A stretch of DNA of 33,905 nucleotides from JBCBRR01 sp039029235 (GTDB lineage: Bacteria > Bacteroidota > Bacteroidia > Cytophagales > Amoebophilaceae): assembly GCA_039029235.1 (NCBI GenBank), contig JBCCGO010000006.1, positions 1 to 33,905 on the forward strand, in the 5' to 3' direction. The notes beneath the pieces are model-generated. The model searched no databases. It saw only the letters and a program-made list of their open reading frames with translations, and was not told the origin of the DNA. Positions 26,243 to 33,905 of the stretch are shown piece by piece; the stretch's first letter is position 1; every line of letters begins with the position of its first letter. The position numbers were made by a program, and so were the translations under genes.

Positions 26243-27035
26243 TAGGTAAACACATTCGCACAGAAGATCTCTTCCTGTTATGCTCGATATGGATAGCTTT
26301 GGAGCCGATAGGACGTTTCCCCTTAGCATTAGGGCCCAATGGGGGCGTGTTTGTATTCCCCACCTGCTCAGAAGTAGCTCCGCTTGGCCCTGGGTCGCAC
26401 AAATATTGACCATCAGGAGGGATTTCAGGGTCTACACCAGTAGCTACATCGCCTCCTTTGAAGTGATGGCTCAAACCACCTATAATAGCCAAAGTGATCA
26501 CGGCACCTCCCACCACATAGGTCAAGATTTTTTGGGGTGTCCAAAATGGTTGTGTGCGCCAGGTCACGGACAGGGGCTTACTGACTGTTCTGCCTTGTGC
26601 ATCTTCTATAAACAATGATAGCTCAGCATGGCTAACGCCCTTATCAGGCAGTAGCATTAGGGAAAATGTCTTGCTGCCTTGTTCTGTAGGCAACATCTCT
26701 GTGCCTAGCAGCGCTGTAAGAGCTAAGGGTTTCTCTGAAGCTAGCTCAACGATGTTGCCCGTTGTGTTTTGGGAGTATATACTGAGGGGTTTGCCATTCT
26801 TTTCTCGAAATGCTAGCCTGTACTTAGCAGGATCTACTACGGCTACTGAGGTGTTGCTTAAGGTAACTTTGATAGTCCGGTCAAAACCTGCTAGCTGATC
26901 TGAACCTACTTCGAGGCATAGCTGAGGACTTGTGGTGGCTTCAGTCTGCTCAGCCTTGCTCTGTACCAGGGTGGACAACAATACTAGGCTCACAAGCTGT
27001 ATGAACCCGTGAAATATTTTAAACTTTAACTTCAT
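26211..27035 (-). CDS. Secreted single-pass membrane protein of unknown function
   Basis: A 274-residue protein with a clear signal peptide (1-28, hydrophobic core FIQLVSLVLLSTLV, cleavage after QSKA), a beta-rich Ig-like extracytoplasmic part (about 35-160; SLMLLPDKGVSHAELSLFIE), then WRTQPFWTPQKI and one membrane helix at 170-189 (LTYVVGGAVITLAIIGGLSH), and a Pro/Gly-rich cytoplasmic tail. With a cleaved signal the C-terminus faces the cytoplasm. The last 15 or so residues (after KAIHIEHNRKRSSV) overlap the next gene in another frame and may be out of frame. I recognise no family. The two genes may encode one receptor-like protein; see findings. Confidence 0.65.
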   Translation of the reverse strand: MKLKFKIFHGFIQLVSLVLLSTLVQSKAEQTEATTSPQLCLEVGSDQLAGFDRTIKVTLSNTSVAVVDPAKYRLAFREKNGKPLSIYSQNTTGNIVELASEKPLALTALLGTEMLPTEQGSKTFSLMLLPDKGVSHAELSLFIEDAQGRTVSKPLSVTWRTQPFWTPQKILTYVVGGAVITLAIIGGLSHHFKGGDVATGVDPEIPPDGQYLCDPGPSGATSEQVGNTNTPPLGPNAKGKRPIGSKAIHIEHNRKRSSVRMCLPNGTRYEFNSG

Positions 27036-27862
27036 GTTGGGACTATTTAGTCACTTGAGTGTTGAAAATTTGGTTTGCTCATTATCTAGAGCATTGTTCT
27101 TCCTAGCGAGGGGCTCGCTGCATCTATCACTTGATTAGATCGTTGGCTGAGCTACCGGGTACTGAAGGCAAAGGTGCCCCTCACTACCCTGTACTAGTAC
27201 TATACTCCGGAGGAATCATTGACATTTGAGGCAAATAAGCTAGTAACTTAAGATATAATATGCAAATTACCTGAGTAGGATGCTATAGCTAAATCCATGC
27301 TACACACAAGGGAGCTTCAGATAACATGCTAACCTTGCTGATCCATACACTCAATTCCCAGCGCTGTAGGCATCAGCGGAATCTGATGGTATAGGGCTAG
27401 CCAGCTACTCCGGCAGGGTTTTATTTTATAGTAGTTCCGTGAAGTACCTCTCCGTGTTTTGAAACCCTCAGCCAGCAAAGTACCTGAAAGGGCAGGGTAA
27501 AATCGCCGAGCAAAACATAGCTGCTCCAGGCAAGAAAATCAGATATGTGCTAATCTAGCCAGAGGCTCCCTACCAAGTATCTAGTAAGCTACCGACTCGG
27601 TCAAGACACAAGCCCCGGTGAGAGTGTTCGGGGCAGTCGTCTCTCCGGGCCAACTGTTCGCCAAGATAGCCAGTGAGGACCTAACTGTCTTGATGGGTAG
27701 TGCAAGCGTAGGCCTCAATCTGGTAGGGAAATCTGCCGTCATTTTCAGTATTGATATCTATTTGCCTGAACTGTGAATATTGTGTAACTTAGCTAAGAAA
27801 TTAAGTGCGTTAATGTCTCTAGACAAACCGTTGGCTCAACCCAGACTACACTCTCAACCCTT
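27036..27862. other. Long gap before recA without a recognisable gene
   Basis: These 827 bases hold no gene I can name, no tRNA and no classic RNA (no RNase P, tmRNA or SRP signature). One open stretch on the plus strand (about 27590-27776) could encode SVKTQAPVRVFGAVVSPGQL and then FAKIASEDLTVLMGS, ending YLPEL; it begins without a good start and may be a remnant. An imperfect hairpin (cccgg, agag against ctct, ccggg) lies near 27610-27650. No TTG/TAnnTTTG promoter for recA was found. Confidence 0.5.
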
Positions 27863-28915
27863 ATGATTGCAAATTCAGAAAAGCTAAAAGCCCTCCAGCT
27901 GGCCATTGATAAGCTAGAAAAGACTTATGGCAAAGGCACCGTGATGAAACTCAGTGATGAGCAAGTAGTAGATATACCAGCCATTGCTACTGGCTCGCTA
28001 GGCCTAGATATAGCACTGGGCATTGGGGGTATGCCCCGAGGTAGAATCATCGAAGTATATGGACCAGAGTCTTCTGGCAAAACTACCCTGAGCCTACACT
28101 GCATTGCAGAGGCGCAGAAAAATGAAGGAATGGCTGCTTTCATTGATGCTGAGCATGCCTTTGATAAAGCCTATGCCGCAAGGCTAGGCATCGACACTGA
28201 GAATCTATACATTGCCCAGCCAGATAATGGGGAGCAGGCTCTGGAGATTGCCGAGAACTTGATTCGCTCTAGTGCCATCGATGTGATTGTGATCGATTCT
28301 GTAGCTGCTTTGGTACCCAAAGGAGAGCTAGAAGGCGAAATGGGTGATAGCAAGCTAGGCTTACAAGCCCGGCTGATGTCGCAAGCACTGCGCAAGCTTA
28401 CCGGGGCCATTAGCAAGACGGGTTGTGTTTGCATCTTTATCAATCAGCTCAGGGAAAAGATTGGTGTCTTTTTTGGCAACCCAGAGACCACTACTGGCGG
28501 TAATGCCTTGAAGTTTTATGCCTCGTTAAGGCTAGATATTCGCAAGGTTACTGCTATCAAAGATACTGCAGGACAAGTGCTTGGCAATAGGGTGAGGGTC
28601 AAGGTGGTCAAAAACAAAGTAGCACCCCCCTTCAAGGTCGCAGAATTTGACATTCTCTATGGGGAAGGCATTTCTAGGATAGGGGAAGTCATTGACCTAG
28701 GGGTAGGGCTAGACATTATTCAGAAGGCAGGGGCTTGGTTTTCTTATGAGGGTAGCAAGCTAGCCCAGGGCCGAGAGGCTGTCAAGGCTTTACTGAAAGA
28801 CAACCCTGAACTGCTCGAAACAATAGCGCACCAGATTAGCGCCCAAGCACGCCCCAGCGAACCCACAGCAAAAAGTACCCAACCTGTCCAGCATAAAGAG
28901 GCAGAGGAACAGTAG
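27863..28915 (+). CDS. recA: Recombinase RecA
   Basis: A 350-residue DNA strand-exchange ATPase of normal length. Walker A GPESSGKTT is at 67-75, Walker B VIVIDSVAAL at 141-150, with the RecA signature ALRKLTGAISKTGC and loop INQLREKIGVFFGNPETTTG, GGNALKFYASLRLDIRK. The C-terminal tail is Gln/Glu-rich (PVQHKEAEEQ), as usual. It drives homologous recombination and SOS signalling, and its intact state fits the evidence here for duplication and deletion between repeats. No LexA box was identified. Confidence 0.98.
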   Translation: MIANSEKLKALQLAIDKLEKTYGKGTVMKLSDEQVVDIPAIATGSLGLDIALGIGGMPRGRIIEVYGPESSGKTTLSLHCIAEAQKNEGMAAFIDAEHAFDKAYAARLGIDTENLYIAQPDNGEQALEIAENLIRSSAIDVIVIDSVAALVPKGELEGEMGDSKLGLQARLMSQALRKLTGAISKTGCVCIFINQLREKIGVFFGNPETTTGGNALKFYASLRLDIRKVTAIKDTAGQVLGNRVRVKVVKNKVAPPFKVAEFDILYGEGISRIGEVIDLGVGLDIIQKAGAWFSYEGSKLAQGREAVKALLKDNPELLETIAHQISAQARPSEPTAKSTQPVQHKEAEEQ

Positions 28916-28994
28916 GAAACATTCCGCGCGACGCAGCTTTTACAACTAGGGACAGCCAGGACATTACTATAGTATTGCTAAAGAAGCAGTTATA

Positions 28995-29177
28995 ATGACA
29001 TACGGAGAATACCTCTCCCGAGCAGCAAGAAGGGCAGGATTATTACAAGGCATGGAGTAAGGCAGACAAGACGAAAAGCTAGACATAGCTAGGAATATGC
29101 TCCACAATCTACAGCTAGGCATAGAGGTCGTTCAGCAAGCCACTGGCCTAGCCAAGGAAAAGCTAGAGTTCCTGTAG
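28995..29177 (+). pseudogene. C-terminal tail remnant of an Rpn-type nuclease gene
   Basis: The frame reads RAARRAGLLQGME, an in-frame TAA (29058-29060), then GRQDEKLDIARNMLHNLQLG and IEVVQQATGLAKEKLEFL to a stop at 29177. The pattern of Lys/Glu/Gly-rich helix followed by ARNML, IE, QATGL and KLEFL is the usual end of Rpn-family recombination-promoting nucleases. Nothing of the catalytic part is left upstream. It is a fossil of the same family as 19467-19935 and 33581-33905. Confidence 0.55.
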
Positions 29178-29576
29178 GCCCACAAGCAACCCAAGCAGTC
29201 AAGACAGGAGCGCCTTCTGGACACACTCAGCTGGATCATACGATTAGGCCTCAGGAGCCTAGAAAATCGATTGTCACTAGACAGGTCGTTTTTTTAGCTC
29301 GCACGCCTCCCGTGCAGCAAGCAGCATGGCTTGGAGCAATGCTTGGAATACACCATAGTGGCTCTCCCCTGAGGCGCTGGTATTGACTATAATTTTCCTA
29401 ACTTGTTCCTTCAGAAAGGGTCGGCTTGTTTAAGTGTAGTCTTTTGGGTTAAAATTAATCCTTAAAATCGGCTCTTCTCCTTTTTCCTTACACATTTTTT
29501 GGGCCACTACCTCGATGCTGTGTTGGGGATAATTGAGGGTCCAGCATGTGGCGGCTTTTCTATCCGGGTGTACTTA
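29178..29576. other. Gap between the Rpn remnant and secA
   Basis: About 400 bases with no recognisable gene or RNA. The frame of the remnant goes on after its stop as RLLDTLSWIIRLGLRSLENR until 29297, which may be chance. The rest, facing the 3' end of secA, shows no clear terminator. Confidence 0.4.
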
Positions 29577-32500
29577 TCACTTAGCCGCTATGAGCACACA
29601 CTGCTTGTTGGCTAAGTCTTCTTCTACGTTTTTTAACTTAATGTTCTCTCGGACTGTGCCATCTTGGTACTGGACGGTCACACGTCGGTTTCTGCCAGTT
29701 ATTTTTTGCGACTTCAAGGGCTGTATCTTGGCCTTGGGGCGATCGTCGGGGCTGGTAGCAGGATTTGCGTGGGATAAGCTCAGCATGTCTTGCTTGCCTT
29801 CTTGTAAGGTAGGCTTGCTGCGTTGCGATGGAGGCTCGGTCGTGCTTATTTTACAAGCCTGCAGGGTGGCCCTGAGCAGGTAACTTACGATAGCTCGGTT
29901 TACTTTATGGATAAATTTATTAAAGAGGGTATAGGCTTCAAACTTATAGATAAGTAGGGGATCTTTTTGTTCATACACGGCGTTTTGTACGGAGTGTCTT
30001 AGCTCATCCATGTTACGCAGATGCTCTTGCCAATACTGATCGATAAACGCGATGATGGCGGTCTTGGCCAGGCCTGTTGCGAAGGCTCCTCCTGCAGTAC
30101 GTGTGGCTGCTTCTGGCGAGATTGCTGCTTCAAGTATTTGCTGGCCATTTGTAAATACGGCTATGATACGATCCTCGGCTGTACGGATAGGATCAGTTTC
30201 GTTCAGCATGTCGTTTCCTGTACGACATAGAAACTGATAATTTTCTCTATAGGCCTCCAGAAGTGTTTGGTATACGAGGCTGGTCTTTTCTTCCGCACGC
30301 TTGCTTTCGAGTGCTTCGGCTGGTATTTGGCTATGTATTCCAAATTCTCGCAGCAACGTTGCTTCAAGGCTTTTGTAGTTATTGGTATGTCCTACAGTTG
30401 CCGTGAGTTGGTCTGCGACTTTGTAGAGCATGCCCATGATGTAGAGCCGTAACTTGCTTTCAAAGAGGGCATCTTTTCTTCGCTGGTAGACTACTTCTCT
30501 TTGTTTGTTGATTTCGTTATCGTATTCTAAGAGGCGCTTCCGGATTACATAGTTGTTTTGTTCTACTTTTTTCTGGGCCCTTTCTATGGACTTGGTTACC
30601 ATACTGTGCTGGATCACCTCTCCTTCTTGCAGGCCTAGCCTATCCATGACTTTGGCTATCCTGTCAGGGATAAATAAGCGCATAAGATGGTCTTCTAGCG
30701 AGACAAAGAACTGAGAAGAGCCTACGTCGCCTTGCCTACCTGCTCTGCCACGTAGCTGCCTGTCTACCCTTCTGGATTCGTGCCGTTCTGTACCAATGAT
30801 GGCTAGGCCGCCTGCTGCTCTAGCCTGTGGGGTAAGCTTGATGTCTGTACCTCTGCCAGCCATGTTGGTAGCAATGGTCACTGTACCGGCTTTGCCTGCC
30901 TCTGCTATGATCTCGGCTTCTTTTTGGTGATGCTTAGCGTTGAGTACTTGATGTTTTATTTTTCGCCGGCTCAGCATTTTGCTCACGTACTCAGAGACTT
31001 CCACAGAGGTGGTTCCGACGAGTACGGGCCGATCTTGTTTGGCCAAGGTTGTAATTTCTTCAATAGCAGCCTGGAACTTCTCGCGGGCCGTTTTGTATAC
31101 TTTATCTTCTTTGTCGTCTCTTATGGCGGGTCGGTGGGTGGGTGTTACTACCACATCTAGCCGATAGATGTCCCAGAACTCACTGGCCTCGGTCACAGCT
31201 GTGCCAGTCATGCCTGCTAGCTTGTGGTACATGCGGAAGTAATTTTGTAAGGTGATCGTAGCGTAGGTCTGCGAAGCTTTTTCTATCTTCACTTTCTCTT
31301 TGGCTTCAAGGGCCTGGTGCAGTCCATCAGCGTACCGGCGCCCTGCTAGTACTCTCCCTGTTTGTTCATCTACAATTTTAACCCTGCCATCTATAACGAT
31401 GTAGTCTATGTCTTTCTCAAAAAGTGTGTAGGCTTTGAGGAGTTGTTGTATGGTGTGTATACGCTGTGATTTGGTGGCATACTCTTGGATAAGGGCATCT
31501 TTTTTGGCTAGCTTGGCTTGTTCTTCTAGCTGTGGGTCGTTCTCTACTTGTGATATGGCCAGGCCTACATCAGGCAAGACAAAGAAATGTGGATCTTCTC
31601 CTTGTTGTGTAATGCGTTCTAGACCTTTCTCTGTGAGCTCTATGCTATTGTTCCGCTCATCTATAGTAAACAAGAGTGGTTTATCTGCTTCAGGCATCAT
31701 CCGCTCACTGTCTTGTATATAGTAGTTCTCAGTTTGGTGGAGTAGCTGCTTAATGCCTGGCTCACTCAGGTACTGAATCAGGGGTTTGTACTTGGGCAAT
31801 CCTCGGTAGGCTCTGAATAGGGCTAGGCTTCCTGCTTGAGTATCGTCTACAGCCAGCTTGTTTTTGGCTTCTTGTAAGTATTGAGTGACGAGTAGGCGCT
31901 GTGCTTCGGTCAGCTGCTGGACTCTGGGGTTTAGGGTTACGTAGGTTTGTTCAGTGTCTTCCTCTACGGGTCCAGAGATGATGAGTGGTGTGCGTGCATC
32001 GTCGATCAGCACGGAATCTACTTCGTCTATAATGGCAAAATGATGACCCCGCTGTACCAGGTCTTCAGCACGAGTGGCCATGTTGTCGCGGAGGTAGTCA
32101 AAACCGAGTTCATTATTGGTGCTATATGTGATATCTGCTCGGTAGGCTGCGTGCCTAGCCAATGAATGAGGGGGGTGCTCATCGATACAGGATACACTTA
32201 GGCCATGGAATGCATAGATAGGCCCCATCCAGGCTGCATCTCTTTTTGCGAGGTAGTCATTTACTGTGACGATATGTACGCCCTTGCCTGCTAGGGCATT
32301 TAAAAAAGCAGGAAGCGTAGCTACCAGGGTCTTTCCCTCACCTGTAGCCATCTCGGCAATTCTACCTTGATGTAAGATGATGCCACCGATTAGCTGTTCA
32401 TCATAATGGACCATATCCCAAGTAGTTGGGTGGCCTACTACTTCCCACTGATTGTGCCAAGTGGCCTGCCCTCCTTCGATCGTGACATAAGTATGCGCAG

Positions 32501-32921
32501 CAGCTATAGCTCTGTCGTGGTCCCTAGCAGTTACTACGAGCTGTTGGTTTTCTTTAAATCTTCGGGCAGTTTCTTTAACAAGGGCAAAGGCCTCAGGCAA
32601 TGCTTCGGCTAGAACTGCTTCTAGCCGCTGGATATAATCCTTTTCTAACTTATGTATTTGCTGGTAGCGTTGCTCTGTGTCTGCCAGACCTAAGCTAACA
32701 TTGTTCTCTACTTCCTGCTTTAGTGTATTGGTCTGCCGTGTGATTTCCTGCAGCTCGCTCTGGATGTGTCTCTTGATGGCTTGGGTTTTTTCTCGCAGCT
32801 CATCATGGCTCAGAGCTTGCATTTGTTGAAAAGCTGTGTTAATCCTTTCAACATAAGGTTGCAGCTTTTTGAGGTCTCGTTCAGATTTGGTACCAAAGAG
32901 CTTCGTGAAGAATGTGAGCAT
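29577..32921 (-). CDS. secA: Preprotein translocase ATPase SecA
   Basis: A 1114-residue motor ATPase that pushes unfolded preproteins through SecYEG. Seen motifs: AEMATGEGKTLVATLPAFLN (Walker A), IVTVNDYLAKRDA, IDEVDSVLIDDARTPLIISG (Walker B), GRVLAGRRYADGLHQALEAK, FRMYHKLAGMTGTAVTEASE, TNMAGRGTDIKL, and QLRGRAGRQGDVGSSQFFVS. Compared with E. coli (about 900 residues) it has the extra length in the first nucleotide-binding region typical of Bacteroidota SecA. The C-terminal Zn-binding Cys cluster is absent; the end is DLANKQCVLIAAK. A -7-like TAACTTTG lies about 300 bases upstream (33232-33225). Confidence 0.98.
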   Translation of the reverse strand: MLTFFTKLFGTKSERDLKKLQPYVERINTAFQQMQALSHDELREKTQAIKRHIQSELQEITRQTNTLKQEVENNVSLGLADTEQRYQQIHKLEKDYIQRLEAVLAEALPEAFALVKETARRFKENQQLVVTARDHDRAIAAAHTYVTIEGGQATWHNQWEVVGHPTTWDMVHYDEQLIGGIILHQGRIAEMATGEGKTLVATLPAFLNALAGKGVHIVTVNDYLAKRDAAWMGPIYAFHGLSVSCIDEHPPHSLARHAAYRADITYSTNNELGFDYLRDNMATRAEDLVQRGHHFAIIDEVDSVLIDDARTPLIISGPVEEDTEQTYVTLNPRVQQLTEAQRLLVTQYLQEAKNKLAVDDTQAGSLALFRAYRGLPKYKPLIQYLSEPGIKQLLHQTENYYIQDSERMMPEADKPLLFTIDERNNSIELTEKGLERITQQGEDPHFFVLPDVGLAISQVENDPQLEEQAKLAKKDALIQEYATKSQRIHTIQQLLKAYTLFEKDIDYIVIDGRVKIVDEQTGRVLAGRRYADGLHQALEAKEKVKIEKASQTYATITLQNYFRMYHKLAGMTGTAVTEASEFWDIYRLDVVVTPTHRPAIRDDKEDKVYKTAREKFQAAIEEITTLAKQDRPVLVGTTSVEVSEYVSKMLSRRKIKHQVLNAKHHQKEAEIIAEAGKAGTVTIATNMAGRGTDIKLTPQARAAGGLAIIGTERHESRRVDRQLRGRAGRQGDVGSSQFFVSLEDHLMRLFIPDRIAKVMDRLGLQEGEVIQHSMVTKSIERAQKKVEQNNYVIRKRLLEYDNEINKQREVVYQRRKDALFESKLRLYIMGMLYKVADQLTATVGHTNNYKSLEATLLREFGIHSQIPAEALESKRAEEKTSLVYQTLLEAYRENYQFLCRTGNDMLNETDPIRTAEDRIIAVFTNGQQILEAAISPEAATRTAGGAFATGLAKTAIIAFIDQYWQEHLRNMDELRHSVQNAVYEQKDPLLIYKFEAYTLFNKFIHKVNRAIVSYLLRATLQACKISTTEPPSQRSKPTLQEGKQDMLSLSHANPATSPDDRPKAKIQPLKSQKITGRNRRVTVQYQDGTVRENIKLKNVEEDLANKQCVLIAAK

Positions 32922-33580
32922 AGGGCGCTAGGATTTATCGGTTTGGTAGCTTGCCTGGTACGGGAAGCTGCGTGCTGATGCATCTATGATTTTTTGTAAT
33001 AAGGCTAGTAGTGGGACTACGTGGATGCGTAGTTGTAAATTTCTTGGTGGCTACATTGAGGTCTGCTGCCGAGTGTTTCTCTCTTTATGCCTAGCATAGC
33101 ATAGAGCTCATCTGGTGCTTGCTGAGCTTATTAAAGCAACTACTTAGTGCGCTCCGCAAGTGTTTTTTATCTTCATTGCTTCTACGAACGCTAGCACAAG
33201 GCTTATTACTGCTTTCTGACTGTGCAAAGTTAGCATTTGCCCTTGGGTTATCGAAATAGACTGGTTATATTTGGCGCATTATCTATACTCGGCGTGTTGG
33301 GGCTGGTGAAATTTAAGTTACTAGATTCCAAGAATGACTTTTGCCTTCTGGCATGTACAAAGAAGGTCTAGCTAACTTTCAAGTAGTTCCATTGTGGGCA
33401 GGAAAGAATGGGTTAAGTCGAAGTTGTTGGCTGCTAGGGCCCTTGTACCATCTTCTAAGTAAGTTTGTATCTTCCTAAAGCAGGTTACAGGTTCCCACTG
33501 AGTTTGGTAAATTAGCTTTCGCTTAAGCGGATATATAGATCTATAAATTTTCGTTAACTTCCACTAAAAGCCATAAAGTA
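32922..33580. other. Divergent gap between secA and the Rpn gene
   Basis: These 659 bases hold no gene I recognise. They contain the overlapping divergent promoter pair at 33225-33273, a further -7-like TAAGTTTG at 33460-33467 without a good -33, and two perfect palindromes, cgcttaagcg (33520-33529) and tatagatctata (33534-33545), about 36 bases before the Rpn ATG. Confidence 0.5.
33225..33273. promoter_or_regulatory. Overlapping divergent promoters between secA and the Rpn gene
   Basis: Plus strand: TTG (33243-33245), 20 bases, TATATTTG (33266-33273), a full match to the Bacteroidota consensus. Minus strand: TTC (33255-33253, one mismatch), 20 bases, TAACTTTG (33232-33225). The two share bases, so both cannot be used at once. 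Each would give a leader of about 300 bases, to the Rpn gene and secA respectively. Confidence 0.45.
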
Positions 33581-33905
33581 ATGCCGATCAACCAAGGCTC
33601 CCTTATGAAAAAATCTGGGCCTGAAGGGACTAAACATAATCCTAAGTTTGACGCCTTTGTGTCTAGGAGCATGAGTTATAAGAGTATTGCAGAAGCTTTC
33701 CTCGCCAAACTACCGGGCCATCTGCTTGAACACCTGGACGTTAATAACTTCAAGCAAAACGAGAGCCTCGATACCAATGAAGAGCTCGTAGTACATCGCA
33801 AGGATAAGACGTTGCAAGTAACAATGCAAGATGGAAGTGTCTTGATAGTCCATATAGAACATCAAAGCACTCCGGAATTCATGATGCTCATTCGCTTTCT
33901 CTACT
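33581..33905 (+). CDS. Rpn-family recombination-promoting nuclease/putative transposase, 5' part
   Basis: The gene runs off the right edge; 108 codons are seen. It starts at ATG 33581 (MPINQGSL) or at ATG 33605 (MKKSGPEGTKHNPKFDAFV). The PD-(D/E)XK core ends HIEHQSTPEFMMLIRFLY, the hallmark IEHQS block of Rpn/YhgA-like nucleases, which cut DNA and raise RecA-independent recombination. The preceding strand, where the family usually has an Asp (DLL), reads NEELVVH, so Glu replaces Asp or the residue has shifted. Rpn genes are multi-copy and mobile-like in symbionts. It is the only possibly intact member here; two dead tails lie at 19467 and 28995. Confidence 0.82.
   Translation, partial: MPINQGSLMKKSGPEGTKHNPKFDAFVSRSMSYKSIAEAFLAKLPGHLLEHLDVNNFKQNESLDTNEELVVHRKDKTLQVTMQDGSVLIVHIEHQSTPEFMMLIRFLY

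Noticed and set aside
26211..26290. Programmed ribosomal frameshift linking the two unknown genes
   Set aside because: No slippery heptamer is visible in the overlap; an ordinary gene overlap or an indel explains it better.
1..33905. CRISPR array, insertion sequence with intact transposase, rRNA, replication origin
   Set aside because: No spaced direct repeats, no DDE transposase with inverted ends, no rRNA sequence and no DnaA-box cluster were seen.

Overview
The window looks like a piece of the chromosome of a host-associated, probably obligately intracellular Bacteroidota bacterium (Cytophagales, close to the Amoebophilus/Cardinium group). Evidence seen: a DUF3127 protein with an acidic SSB-like tail, a 1114-residue SecA, a PpiD-type foldase starting MALISKIRD, Bacteroidota-style promoters (TTG, 20 bases, TAnnTTTG), almost no Shine-Dalgarno sites, Rpn-family nuclease/transposase genes and remnants, AAA/DUF4143 ATPases, and a Na+ symporter fused to a kinase-like tail. 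About three quarters of the window is intact coding sequence; the rest is pseudogenes and silent DNA, as in a genome under reductive decay. G+C is near 48-50% by eye, clearly above the roughly 35% known for Amoebophilus and Cardinium, so the exact genus is left open.

Layout. 1-1545: a broken gene of a hypothetical family, a strong GC-rich hairpin and low-information DNA. 1616-5534: tRNA-Gln, an orphan metal ABC permease, a DUF3127 protein, tRNA-Thr and a K+-dependent membrane pyrophosphatase. 5787-9444: an AAA/DUF4143 ATPase, a decayed unknown gene on the minus strand, a bifunctional-nuclease (DUF151) protein and a frameshifted trmB. 9469-14962: a symporter/kinase-like fusion on the minus strand, diverging from a plus-strand cluster of a ppGpp-hydrolase-type HD protein, a YfcE-like phosphodiesterase, TatD and an NADPH-FMN reductase. 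15093-17079: a decayed, colinear second copy of the 8.9-13.2 kb block, interrupted by a second AAA/DUF4143 ATPase gene with a perfect 19-bp palindrome touching its start codon. 17338-21309: NhaD antiporter, ABC-F and Rpn remnants, superoxide dismutase and TadA. 21452-27035: aspS, a PpiD-like foldase and two overlapping unknown genes. 27036-33905: a silent stretch, recA, an Rpn remnant, secA, and an Rpn gene running off the right edge.

How the genes work together. The intact genes cover housekeeping (RecA, SecA, AspRS, TadA, TatD), ion and energy balance (pyrophosphatase, NhaD, the symporter fusion), oxidative stress (SOD, FMN reductase), envelope folding (PpiD-like) and alarmone turnover (HD hydrolase). 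The most informative structures are the decayed tandem duplication, which shows the order of events including arrival of the ATPase gene, and the palindrome overlapping that ATPase's predicted promoter, which suggests self-regulation. The pair at 25274-27035 (secreted, single-pass membrane protein plus an unrecognised 322-residue protein) is the best candidate for something undescribed and possibly host-related.
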